In this document: piece after piece, positions 16,773 through 25,288 of the stretch
How positions within the stretch are numbered: the stretch's first letter is position 1
Layout of the letters: each line of letters opens with the position of its first letter
DNA from: Lachnospiraceae bacterium
Lineage (GTDB): Bacteria; Bacillota; Clostridia; Lachnospirales; Lachnospiraceae
Reading direction: 5' to 3'
Assembly: GCA_024698715.1 (NCBI GenBank)
Contig: JAILRA010000037.1
Coordinates: 1 to 34,345, forward strand
DNA length: 34,345 bases
Made by a program: the position numbers and the translations under genes
Notes under the pieces: generated by a model
What the model was told of the DNA's origin: nothing
The model's input: only the letters and a program-made list of their open reading frames with translations
Databases searched by the model: none

Positions 16773-19700
16773 TTAAATCTTAAAATTGCGCTGTCTGGAA
16801 ATCGGCGACTCCAAAGGTTCTGTCATTTCGGCAGCCTCTTTCGCATCAAGCATAACGCTGATCGGCGGCTGTACGATATCTTCTTCGGTTTCAGTCACTT
16901 CATTATTCCATTTGGATTTTTTACTCTTTTTTTTATTTTTCTTTGATTTGAAAAACGGATTTTCCTTCTTCGGAGTTTCTTTTACTTCATTTGTTTCAGC
17001 TATAGCCTCCGTTACCTGTTCGGAAACGATATCGGTATTTTCTGCAGCAAATTCGGTATTCATATTAAGATCATCAGCATTCAGTTCGGAAGTAATTCCC
17101 GAAGAAACAGATGAATACTCTGTCGAATTAACAGCATTACCGGAAATAACCGAAGCATCAGAAGACAATCCTGAAAAAGTATTGATACTCTGTTTTTCTT
17201 CGTTTTCAATCTCAGATCTTGTGTGCAGATTTACAAATCCGAAATCACCGGAATTGTCGGATTTCTGAACAGGATTCTTCTTTTCATCACCTACGGGAAT
17301 ATACTCGCCGTTTTTGATTATAGCGATAACTCTCTGTTTGTCACTGTAAACTTTTTCGGGTTTTTCTTCCCTGGTTTTACTCGGTTCTTCCTCAATATTT
17401 CTGCTTATTTTCGTAGATTTGATAACCCTTGCATTTTTAAAAACAATCGAAGTATCAATCTTACTGTTTAGCAAATTTGCCTTGGATCCGTCACTTTTTT
17501 CCGTGATTATCTCTTTTTTTTTAAACCCTCCGAATAAAGACGGTTTTTCTTTTCCGGCACTGTATGAATTCTCGGTATTGTTTTCTGCCGGTTTTTCTTT
17601 TATCGGATCATTTGTACTGCCTTCCGGAGCATCACCGAATACTCTATATGTTTTTTTAGGGATAGGTCTTTCATCAAAAACATAATCAACATCGTATTCA
17701 TTGTTTTCAAGATTTTTCTTTCTGGCAATTTCCGATGCGGAAAAATCGTATCTATTTGCAGATTCTTTTACGATATGGAAATCATCGCCTGAACTGTTGG
17801 CAGGCTTTTCTTCTTCAATCTTAGTTTCGCTTTTAACTATATTGCTCGAAGGAATATTGTTATTTCCTAAATTATCCCCACCGTCGTATTTTTCTACCAT
17901 CTGATTCATCGCTTCTCTCTTATTGGTGTAACTGAGAGCAAAATCAGAACCGTAAATATCGTTTGAATTCGTTCCGCTTCTTATGATGTTTTCGTCTTTC
18001 TTAGCATCTTCGGATGTAGGAACAGAAGGCTGATATTTATTGGACCAGCTTTTAACTATCGCTCTTCCCGCAGCCTGTTCATCGAGTTTCGAAAGAGTAT
18101 CATCTTCTTCAACATTCTTAACTTCCTTATCATCTTCAGATTCTTCAATAACATCTTCTGACTCGTCAAATGATTCAAAATCAGACTTTGAAGATTCTTC
18201 GTTTACGTTAAAAGTTTCAGAAGCGCTGACCGGCGAAGGAGCAAAAGCATTGTATCTGTCCGTGCTGACATCTTCAAATTCAAGAGGAACATCATCATCC
18301 TGATAAGTTACTTCTTCGAATTCTTCTTCCTCTTCTTCATCAATAAATTCAGCATTATCGTTTACAGCAAATTCTGCATTATTAACTGATTCAACATCAA
18401 ATTGATCGTTAGCGTTTTCAAAAGAAATCTCCGATTCTTCTTCGATTTCTTCATTTTTAACTTCTTCCGAAACTTCATTATCATCTTCGGAAGTTTCTTC
18501 TGTTACATCGTCATTTGACTCATCAGCATTATCATCCGATGCATCTTCAGGTTCTGAAACTTCAGCAGTTTCTTCCTGCTCTGCAACAGATTCTTCTTCG
18601 GTAACTTCTTTCTCAGTTTCGGATTTGTCGGATTCTTCCGATGAATCTTCCGGCTCGGAAGCTTCAGCAGTTTCTTTCTGCTCTTCAGCGGATCCTTCCG
18701 TTACTTCTTTCTCGGTTTCCTCAACATCAATCTTATCTGATGCTTCTTTACTTTCGGAAACTTCAGCAGTTTCTTCCTGCGTATCTTTATTTTCGGATAC
18801 TTCTATGGTTTCATCCTTCTCAACGACAGTTTCCTGTTCAGTTGCTTTGTTTTCAGTTTCTTTTTCGTTAGAAACATCAACGGTATCTTTAGCCTTGTTT
18901 TCAGAAACTTCAGCAGATTCCTTTACCTCAACAGCCTTATCATCTTCAACGACAATTTCAACCACATCAGCTTTTTCCGCAACGTTAAGTTCTATTTCTT
19001 TTGACTTTCCGGCTGCTTCTTCAAGTTCACGTGCAACCTCGGAAGGTCTTCTGATGACCTTTTCTTCAACAAACTTGAAATTAGGATCGCGTTTTACATT
19101 GGCTATATCCTCTTTGGTAACTACTCTTTCATGAGGATTTGTAATATCTATTACATCATCTCTTTCAAAAGTCTCTACTCTGATAAAGGAAACAGGATCG
19201 CCTTCTATGCTGTTTTCAAGCACTTTCTCTCTGGAAATGATCTTTTCGTCATGAAGTTTCTGTAAAATCTCGGGATCAGTTTCATTCTTGAAACTTTCAA
19301 CGGTTTCGAAATTATAAATACTTCTTGATGAAGAATTATGACGTCTCTCGTTTTTGTATCTTGCCGAATTATTCATCGTACGACGAGAGAATACTCTGTT
19401 GCCGAATCCGGGCAGGCTGATGGATTCAACTTCGCCTTTTTCTTCTTCCTCTGTTTCACCGGAGCCCTTAACATTAAATACAACTTTATCGGAACCCTTG
19501 GTTTCAGAATCTTTTTCAGACTTCTTTTCAGAAGATGCTTCTTCGGATTTTTCTTCAGCTTCAGACGACTCATCTTTTGATTCAGAATCATCCTTTGACG
19601 AAACTTCTTCGGTTTCTTCTTCAGCTTTTTCTTCTTCTGCCTTCTCTTCGGAAGAATCTGCATCCTTTATTTCAACTGATTCAGTTTCTTCAATTTCTGA

Positions 19701-22700
19701 AGTTTCTTCAGGGTCAACATTCTCTTTTTCTTCTGCAATTTCTGCATCGTCTTCAGAAGTAACTGCTAATGTTTCCTCTTCGTTTTCTGAAGTTTCCTCA
19801 AAAGCAACACTTTCGTTTTCTTCCGAACTGTCTACGCTGTCTTCAAACGTATCCTCAACCGTTACTTCTTTTTCTTCTGATGTTTCTTCAAAAGTTTCTG
19901 CAGATTCGGCATTTTCAGTCTCTGCCTTTTCTTCAAAATCAACGCTTTCAGCTTCTTCTGTTTCTAAGCTTTCTTCAATAAGCTCAGTGTTTGTTTCTTC
20001 CGCATCGGCTTTTTCTGTTTCTGCAGTTTCCTCTATGTCGGAATTCTCAGTCACTTCCGCAGATTCGATCGTTTCATCCGAAACTTCTTCTTTCTTCTTA
20101 TCGGATTTATGTTCCTGTTCAAATTCACTGTATAAAGCATTCAAAGCTGCATCCAAAGGATCCAGTTCTTCCACGGGAATTTCAACTGCGGGTGTTTCGA
20201 CTGCAGGAGTTTCAGCCTTACTTACAGCTTCTTCACTTTCTTTTACATCATCAGTTTCAACAGGGTTCTCCTGAACAGCAATTTCTTCTGCAACAGGAAT
20301 TTCAGTCGAAGCAGTTTCAACGATTTCAGGTTCTTCTGCTTTGACTTCAACAGAACTTTCTTTATCAACTTTGGATTTCTTATTATCCTTGGCTGCCTTT
20401 GTGCTTGATTTTTTCTTTTTCTTAGTAGTTTTCTTTTTGCCGGATTTCTCTTCGAACTCTTTGTATAATTCATTCAGTTCTCTGTCGAGAGGATCCATAT
20501 ATTCTTCGGGAATCTTGTTTTCTTCTTCGGAATCGGCATCATCGGAATCCTCTCCTGACGAATCTGGATCATCCGAAGTTTCTTCATTCGTATCAGTCAA
20601 TGTTTCCTCTTCAGTCTTCTCTTCTGCAGAAGTTTCAATCACTTCATCTGATACGATGTTTTCATCTGCCGTTTCTGTCTTTTCTTCCGTCTCAACAGAA
20701 ATATCTTCTACATCTGCAATAGTATCTTCAACCGATTCAGCAGGCGCTTCTTCAACATCAGTCTCAACAGCCTCTTCAGATATTTCTTCTTCGGATATCT
20801 CTTCAACAGGTTCAGAAATTGCCTCTTCATTAATTTCTTCTGCCGGTTCAGCTACTGCTTCTTCAACACTGTCTTCATCAGAATCTGCTGAAATCTCTTC
20901 AACTGTTTCAGTTATAGTTTCTTCAACATTTTCTTCAACCGAATCTTCGGATATCTCTTCAACAGGTTCAGCAATTGACTCTTCAATAATTTCTTCTGCC
21001 GGTTCGGCAATTTCTTCTGCTATTTCAGCAACTGCTTCTTCAACACTTTCTTCTTCAGATTCTGCCGAAATCTCTTCATCCGCTTCAAGCACTGCTTCTT
21101 CAAAGATATTTTCTTCAGACTGAGCTATTACTTCGTCAACAGTTTCTACTGCTGTTTCTTCCGTTTCAACAGTTTCGCTAACGATATCTTCTGCAACGGA
21201 ATCAGCAGCTTCTTCAACTCTTTCAGTCATTGTATCTGTTGTCATTTCAAAAGCATTCTCTTCCGAAACGGCACTAAAGTTCTCTTCAAGAATTTCTGTC
21301 TTGGCATCATCAGTAACATCGATGATTTCTTCATTTATGATTTCTGTTACAGGTTCTTCAACCGTCTCTGTAACTTCTTCTTTGATATATTCTGTCTTAG
21401 GCTTAGGAGGAACATACAAAGCTTTTCCGATATGAGCATTCTCTTCGGGTGTAAAGGAAGATCTTACATTTTCTTCCGCAACTTCCTGCTGAGCATCGGT
21501 GCCGAAAGGTATAGACTTTTGAGGGCGTGCAGCAATAACAACCGAATTATTTAAAATAACCGGCTCTGTCAGTTTGGCATCGGGATCGGCCTTCTTAATG
21601 GGCGTCATCATCGGACGTCTCATTCTTCTGGGAGGAACGTATTCCGAATTCTCACCGTCATTGGGTTTGATCTGCTTCTGGATAGGAACGGCATTTCCTC
21701 TGTATTCACCTTCACCCGAAAGCAAAGCTGAATTGTAGGATTTTTCAGCATTGTCATCATTCGAAACTTCATTGATATTCCAAACCATCTCCTTGTTTTG
21801 AGAAAGTCCGAGAATATTCTTTACAGCCTCGAAAGATGTCTTCATGGATTCATCGATCGAACTGAATCTGTGCTGTCCGTTACGTCCGATACAGTACAGA
21901 TTATCAAAAGTTTTAAGGAATTTAACAACTTTATCACGTTTTTCATATCCGTTGTCATATGAAGGGAACGCTTTATTGTATTTAATCTTTGTATACGAAA
22001 TAAGAGAATCTTCCGACTTAATGATGCCGAGTTTATTAAGATCACCGAGAATGGCTTTCTTCCAGTCACGGTCATTCATTGACCAGTAATAATCGCCTTC
22101 GTTGCAGTAATAGTTCATACCGAGATAGATATGATCTTTGTTTCTGATCATATAAGGCGAAAAGTTATTATAGATCTGAATTCTTGAAACTTTTACATTG
22201 GGATTGGAAATATAAACAAAAGAATCGGGAGCAATATTGTCGATAGACTTATGCTCTTCGGTATCGTTTTTCCAAACCATATCTTTAAGTTCAACGCAAA
22301 CACTGACAAGGCCTCTGTAGGATAAATCCTCAGCGGCAATCCTGATCTTATCGTCAACTTCATCCATTCCCATGACCAGATCCCTGATAGGCATGGAAGA
22401 AATAAGATAATCGCAGGCAACTATAAACTCATCTCCGTCTGCGTAGCATTTAACGGATGTGATCTTTTTACCGTTTGTGGTAATACCTTCAACTTTACAG
22501 TTCTTATGAATGCTTCCGCCCATTTCAATGAATCTGTCGGCAACATTCTCCCACATCTGGTACGCACCGAATTTGGGATAATAATATCTTCCCGCAAAAG
22601 GAGCAGGCAGTTTTTCATAATCTTTTTTGGTCTTATCCGTACTTATAACGGGAGCAATGAGGCTTTTCTCGGAAATCGGTCCCCACGCTGACGACATTCT

Positions 22701-23279
22701 CGAAGGTTTTGTACCCCAGATCTTTTCAAGGTACTCTTCCTGGAACATTGTGAATAACTGTTTTCCCGATCGGTTTACATAATAATCCTCAAGGGATTCT
22801 TCTTTATGTTTAAATACATTACCTCCGATCTGGGAAAAACCGGATTTAATGGATGTGGCAATTCCGAAATTCTTTACAGCCTCTTTATTGTTGAATATAA
22901 CAGGGGAATCATAAAATTTATTCTCTTTGTAGATCCTCGTTACTTTTTCACGCGACAAAAGAACGTCTTCCGTATCCTCGGGATCCGGACCGCCGTTTGC
23001 AATCTTGCAATATCTGTCCAATATTAAATCGTCACTGGAAGGTTTACCCTGAGCCGGAAGAATGGAATTCCAGAATTTCTTAACCTCAGAGTTGTTAGAA
23101 ATAAACATATGACCGCCCGGATCCAAAACGTTTCCTTCGTTCTCGAAACGGGCACAAAGGCCGCCTACGACAGGCGTTTCCTCTATTATCGTAACTTCAT
23201 AATCAGATGATTTAGAAATTAAATCGTATCCTGCTGTGAGACCCGCAGGACCGGCACCGATAATTATAACTTTTTTCAT
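16773..23279 (-). CDS. Giant fusion: FAD-dependent oxidoreductase (UGM/amine-oxidase-like) plus long acidic low-complexity tail
   Basis: One uninterrupted 2,168-residue frame. Residues 1-495 are a flavoprotein: the dinucleotide-binding GAGPAGL (8-14), then an acidic E-E at strand 2, VGGLCARF, a central YYPKFGAYQMWE segment and a C-terminal RNGQHRFSSIDESM motif. It resembles the FAD oxidoreductases related to UDP-galactopyranose mutase and protoporphyrinogen oxidase; the substrate is unknown. A basic patch (about 546-560) leads into very Glu/Ser/Val/Thr-rich sequence (about 620-1285 and 1420-1733). Inside this lie a Lys-rich patch (945-970), two copies of a DPLDxxLNxLYxEFE motif (929, 1040) and a less acidic island (1285-1420). 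The last ~435 residues are mixed, with a basic NPFFKSKKNKKKSKK near the end. There is no signal peptide or obvious membrane helix. It lies 17 bp after the DUF1836 gene. The tail's function is unknown. Confidence 0.85.
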   Translation of the reverse strand: MKKVIIIGAGPAGLTAGYDLISKSSDYEVTIIEETPVVGGLCARFENEGNVLDPGGHMFISNNSEVKKFWNSILPAQGKPSSDDLILDRYCKIANGGPDPEDTEDVLLSREKVTRIYKENKFYDSPVIFNNKEAVKNFGIATSIKSGFSQIGGNVFKHKEESLEDYYVNRSGKQLFTMFQEEYLEKIWGTKPSRMSSAWGPISEKSLIAPVISTDKTKKDYEKLPAPFAGRYYYPKFGAYQMWENVADRFIEMGGSIHKNCKVEGITTNGKKITSVKCYADGDEFIVACDYLISSMPIRDLVMGMDEVDDKIRIAAEDLSYRGLVSVCVELKDMVWKNDTEEHKSIDNIAPDSFVYISNPNVKVSRIQIYNNFSPYMIRNKDHIYLGMNYYCNEGDYYWSMNDRDWKKAILGDLNKLGIIKSEDSLISYTKIKYNKAFPSYDNGYEKRDKVVKFLKTFDNLYCIGRNGQHRFSSIDESMKTSFEAVKNILGLSQNKEMVWNINEVSNDDNAEKSYNSALLSGEGEYRGNAVPIQKQIKPNDGENSEYVPPRRMRRPMMTPIKKADPDAKLTEPVILNNSVVIAARPQKSIPFGTDAQQEVAEENVRSSFTPEENAHIGKALYVPPKPKTEYIKEEVTETVEEPVTEIINEEIIDVTDDAKTEILEENFSAVSEENAFEMTTDTMTERVEEAADSVAEDIVSETVETEETAVETVDEVIAQSEENIFEEAVLEADEEISAESEEESVEEAVAEIAEEIAEPAEEIIEESIAEPVEEISEDSVEENVEETITETVEEISADSDEDSVEEAVAEPAEEINEEAISEPVEEISEEEISEEAVETDVEEAPAESVEDTIADVEDISVETEEKTETADENIVSDEVIETSAEEKTEEETLTDTNEETSDDPDSSGEDSDDADSEEENKIPEEYMDPLDRELNELYKEFEEKSGKKKTTKKKKKSSTKAAKDNKKSKVDKESSVEVKAEEPEIVETASTEIPVAEEIAVQENPVETDDVKESEEAVSKAETPAVETPAVEIPVEELDPLDAALNALYSEFEQEHKSDKKKEEVSDETIESAEVTENSDIEETAETEKADAEETNTELIEESLETEEAESVDFEEKAETENAESAETFEETSEEKEVTVEDTFEDSVDSSEENESVAFEETSENEEETLAVTSEDDAEIAEEKENVDPEETSEIEETESVEIKDADSSEEKAEEEKAEEETEEVSSKDDSESKDESSEAEEKSEEASSEKKSEKDSETKGSDKVVFNVKGSGETEEEEKGEVESISLPGFGNRVFSRRTMNNSARYKNERRHNSSSRSIYNFETVESFKNETDPEILQKLHDEKIISREKVLENSIEGDPVSFIRVETFERDDVIDITNPHERVVTKEDIANVKRDPNFKFVEEKVIRRPSEVARELEEAAGKSKEIELNVAEKADVVEIVVEDDKAVEVKESAEVSENKAKDTVDVSNEKETENKATEQETVVEKDETIEVSENKDTQEETAEVSESKEASDKIDVEETEKEVTEGSAEEQKETAEASEPEDSSEESDKSETEKEVTEEESVAEQEETAEVSEPEDASDDNADESNDDVTEETSEDDNEVSEEVKNEEIEEESEISFENANDQFDVESVNNAEFAVNDNAEFIDEEEEEEFEEVTYQDDDVPLEFEDVSTDRYNAFAPSPVSASETFNVNEESSKSDFESFDESEDVIEESEDDKEVKNVEEDDTLSKLDEQAAGRAIVKSWSNKYQPSVPTSEDAKKDENIIRSGTNSNDIYGSDFALSYTNKREAMNQMVEKYDGGDNLGNNNIPSSNIVKSETKIEEEKPANSSGDDFHIVKESANRYDFSASEIARKKNLENNEYDVDYVFDERPIPKKTYRVFGDAPEGSTNDPIKEKPAENNTENSYSAGKEKPSLFGGFKKKEIITEKSDGSKANLLNSKIDTSIVFKNARVIKSTKISRNIEEEPSKTREEKPEKVYSDKQRVIAIIKNGEYIPVGDEKKNPVQKSDNSGDFGFVNLHTRSEIENEEKQSINTFSGLSSDASVISGNAVNSTEYSSVSSGITSELNADDLNMNTEFAAENTDIVSEQVTEAIAETNEVKETPKKENPFFKSKKNKKKSKKSKWNNEVTETEEDIVQPPISVMLDAKEAAEMTEPLESPISRQRNFKI
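20091..20162 (-). repeat. Second copy of the DPLD motif in the giant protein
   Basis: Encodes residues 1040-1063, DPLDAALNALYSEFEQEHK followed by SDKKK. It pairs with the copy at 929-950; both begin DPLD, keep L-N-x-L-Y-x-E-F-E and end in a Lys cluster. It looks amphipathic and helical, unlike the surrounding disordered sequence. Confidence 0.7.
20430..20495 (-). repeat. First copy of the DPLD motif in the giant protein
   Basis: Encodes residues 929-950, DPLDRELNELYKEFEEKSG followed by KKK, 111 residues before the second copy. The conserved spacing of Leu, Leu-Tyr and Phe suggests a short binding helix rather than random low complexity. Confidence 0.7.
20793..20900 (-). repeat. Acidic repeat unit B (36 residues)
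   Basis: Encodes residues 794-829, running from EEISADSDEDS to ISEPVEEIS. It is a near copy of unit A (735-777) with conservative Glu/Asp and Ala/Ser changes, and it lacks a 7-residue insert. Similarity is also visible at the DNA level, so it is a duplication rather than mere composition bias. Confidence 0.7.
20949..21077 (-). repeat. Acidic repeat unit A (43 residues)
   Basis: Encodes residues 735-777, running from EEISAESEEES to IAEPVEEIS. It differs from unit B mainly by a 21-bp in-frame insert that adds a second IAEE-type step. This points to expansion of the tail by local duplication or slippage. Confidence 0.7.
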
Positions 23280-23296
23280 TCCCCCAAAACCCCTTT

Positions 23297-23977
23297 TTAA
23301 AACTTTTTGCTTTGTTTGTCTTTCTTCTTATCGGAAAGACTTTCTTTTTCGTTCTTTCGAACTTCGTCTATAAGCTGTTCGATAAGCATCTTTTTTATAA
23401 ATACATCATAGCTTAAAAGACTTATGAGAAGGAAAAGTCTTAAATAATCTCCGTCCTCTCCTTCAATCTCTTTAAAAGATTTCATGCTGGCTTCATATTT
23501 ATCCCGGATATCATGACTCAGAAGACTGATTCTTTCTTCTCCTATTTTAAGGATAGAGTCATAAATTTCGCTGAGCTTTATATCATCGTTGCCGTCAAAA
23601 TATTTGTCGGTTATCGGATTGACCAGCGTCTGAACATCATTTATGGAAAGAAAATTCTTAAAGTAATAGATGAATATCAAAGTCATCATATGCTCTTTTG
23701 AATATTTCTTTTTAACAGGCGGCGGAAGCAGATCGTTTTTCGCGTAATTGTTTATCATTGTCTTGGTAAAGATCTTCTCGTCACCCGATGCGGAATTTCT
23801 GCGTGTATAATTTAATTTTTCATCGAGAAAGGAAAGTACCTGATCCATATAAAGATCAATGTTCGGAATCTCTCCGCTTTTGATATTCAATACGCTTCCC
23901 ATTTCGGAAAGTATCGAATTCAAAACCTCATCAAAATCTCTTCCTTCATCATTTTCGATAATTCTATTTGTACTCAT
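23297..23977 (-). CDS. DUF1836 family protein
   Basis: A 226-residue cytoplasmic protein of unknown function. Residues about 45-155 match what I know of the DUF1836 family of Firmicutes: MDQVLSFLDEKL, then KIFTKTMINNYAKNDLLPPP, then KKKYSKEHMMTLIFIYYFKN with LSINDVQTL. The MINNY-K-LLPPP segment resembles the recognition part of MerR-like helix-turn-helix proteins, so DNA binding is possible but not shown. The C-terminus is Lys-rich (KKDKQSKKF). The ribosome site before the ATG is weak. It is first in a two-gene unit with the giant flavoprotein, whose AAGGGG ribosome site sits in the 17-bp gap. Confidence 0.8.
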   Translation of the reverse strand: MSTNRIIENDEGRDFDEVLNSILSEMGSVLNIKSGEIPNIDLYMDQVLSFLDEKLNYTRRNSASGDEKIFTKTMINNYAKNDLLPPPVKKKYSKEHMMTLIFIYYFKNFLSINDVQTLVNPITDKYFDGNDDIKLSEIYDSILKIGEERISLLSHDIRDKYEASMKSFKEIEGEDGDYLRLFLLISLLSYDVFIKKMLIEQLIDEVRKNEKESLSDKKKDKQSKKF

Positions 23978-24025
23978 ATTCCATTCGATTCCGCATAAGC
24001 AAAATGCATCACATATTCAAATAAA

Positions 24026-24054
24026 ATTATAATAATATTTGTATGAAAAGTAAA
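24026..24054 (-). promoter_or_regulatory. Likely promoter of the DUF1836-flavoprotein unit
   Basis: On the minus strand TTTACT (24049-24054) and a perfect TATAAT (24026-24031) are 17 nt apart, about 48 nt before the DUF1836 start. Confidence 0.55.
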
Positions 24055-24156
24055 GGACAGACACCCCAATTAATAAAATATTGAAACGAAATCCGGGCAC
24101 ATTTTTTCAATTGGTAAACATAACTATTTTACATAATTTTATATATCAAAATTTGA

Positions 24157-24185
24157 TTGAATTCCGAAGGAACATGTGCTATACT
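24157..24185 (+). promoter_or_regulatory. Promoter of yerC
   Basis: TTGAAT (24157-24162) and TATACT (24180-24185) are separated by 17 nt. The predicted start of transcription falls in the palindrome 24183-24200. Confidence 0.65.
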
Positions 24186-24200
24186 TTACAAATGTAAAGT
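24183..24200. promoter_or_regulatory. Perfect 18-bp palindrome at the yerC transcription start (operator candidate)
   Basis: ACTTTACA-AA-TGTAAAGT is a perfect inverted repeat overlapping the -10 box and the expected +1. It is followed by imperfect repeats of TTAAAGT (24193-24228: GTAAAGTT, TTAAAGTT, TTTAAGTG, TTAAAGTC) up to the ribosome site. A dimeric repressor would block the promoter here; YerC itself, being TrpR-like, is the first candidate. Confidence 0.6.
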
Positions 24201-24236
24201 TTTAAAGTTTTTAAGTGTTAAAGTCAGGAGGCCAAA

Positions 24237-24539
24237 ATGAATCCCAAATTAAAAACCAACGCAATGGATTCCCTTTTTGATGCAATTCTTTGCCTTGAAA
24301 CAAAAGAAGACTGTTATACTTTTTTCGAAGATTTGTGTACCATAAACGAGCTTTTATCTCTTTCACAGCGTTTCGAAGTGGCAACAATGCTTCGCGACAA
24401 GAAAACATATATGGAAATTGTAGAAAAAACCGGAGCTTCTACCGCTACGATAAGCAGGGTAAACAGATCTCTCAATTACGGATGCGACGGATATGAAATG
24501 ATATTCGAACGTCTCAATTCCAAAAAATCAAAGCCTTAG
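24237..24539 (+). CDS. yerC: YerC/YecD family TrpR-like DNA-binding protein
   Basis: A 100-residue helical protein of the YerC/YecD family, related to the Trp repressor fold. Visible are LTSQRFEVA-type residues (here LLSLSQRFEVATML, about 41-54) and the helix-turn-helix KTYMEIVEKTGASTATISRVNRSL (about 56-79), in which A-S-T-A-T-I-S-R-V is the family signature. The regulated genes are not known for certain. AGGAGG lies 5 nt before the ATG. The palindrome at its own promoter suggests autoregulation. It diverges from the DUF1836 unit, 259 bp apart, and is convergent with the LytM-like gene, with only 4 bp between the stops. Confidence 0.88.
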   Translation: MNPKLKTNAMDSLFDAILCLETKEDCYTFFEDLCTINELLSLSQRFEVATMLRDKKTYMEIVEKTGASTATISRVNRSLNYGCDGYEMIFERLNSKKSKP

Positions 24540-24543
24540 GATA

Positions 24544-25266
24544 TTAACCCGAAATCTCTATAAGGTCAAAAGGATTGATATAGGTATTCTCGTATAAAAT
24601 ATGATACGCGAGAGTACCTTTTCTTTGTGTAACTTCATATATCATCTGTCCTTTAAGGACTTCGTCATCCTGCTTGATCTTCGGTTCTTCGCTGTAACGA
24701 TACACGCTGACATAACCGTTCTGGTGGTCTATTTTTACGAGATAGCCGTAAGTATCGTCCTTGCTGACTTCCGATACTACCCCGTTACCTGTTGCTATTA
24801 TCTTTGTACCCTTTTCCAGTGAAATTTCAAGAGTATATGGATTGATCAGAGTATCTTCAAACGTGGCGGGATTGTTAGCATCCGAAGAATTACCGTTTTG
24901 CGACGAACCACCCTGAGTCAGCAACGCATTCTCTCCGTCCTCTTCGGGTTCGGAAATGATCGTGGCTTTACCGCTAACAGGTATTCCTATGGGATTTTTC
25001 TTGGCTTCCTCAAGTGATTTGCTTTCATTTTCCTGAGTAACATGTTCTGCCAGCAATGCAACTTTCTGCTGAAGATTTTTTATCTCCGTTTCATACATGG
25101 AATTCTGTTGTTCGGTCGTTTCTTTAAGGTTATTAAAGTCGCTTGTGATGCTAAGCAGACTCATGGCAAAAACCACGTTAACCGCAAGAAAAATCAAGGT
25201 AAGACTGAGCAGCCAATATAATATTGCACGGCCGTTTTTCCTGTGATTACCATTGTCTTTTTTCAT
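24544..25266 (-). CDS. Membrane-anchored degenerate LytM/M23 domain protein
   Basis: 240 residues from the ATG at 25266. A longer frame from a TTG at 25299 is unlikely, because GAAGGA lies in good position for the ATG. The protein has a basic N-terminus, one membrane helix (about 14-39), a coiled coil (44-80), a polar linker and a C-terminal LytM fold (about 96-240) with [16 protein letters not shown] and [18 protein letters not shown]. Active M23 peptidases need HxxxD and HxH zinc ligands. Here the first pair is missing, the usual YAHL is YRYS (189-192), and only H222 in YHILYE remains. It is therefore probably not an enzyme but a regulator of cell-wall hydrolysis, or, like SpoIIQ, a partner protein. 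Confidence 0.8.
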   Translation of the reverse strand: MKKDNGNHRKNGRAILYWLLSLTLIFLAVNVVFAMSLLSITSDFNNLKETTEQQNSMYETEIKNLQQKVALLAEHVTQENESKSLEEAKKNPIGIPVSGKATIISEPEEDGENALLTQGGSSQNGNSSDANNPATFEDTLINPYTLEISLEKGTKIIATGNGVVSEVSKDDTYGYLVKIDHQNGYVSVYRYSEEPKIKQDDEVLKGQMIYEVTQRKGTLAYHILYENTYINPFDLIEISG

Positions 25267-25288
25267 AATCAATTTTCCTTCAAATAAC

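Noticed and set aside
20793-21077. Repeats in the acidic tail as a CRISPR array
   Set aside because: They are coding, degenerate, of unequal length and lack unique spacers.
18040-21123. Long serine-rich open frames on the plus strand opposite the giant gene (for example 19354-20274 and 20341-21123)
   Set aside because: They are mirror images of Glu/Thr/Val-rich codons on the minus strand, lack ribosome sites and resemble no family.
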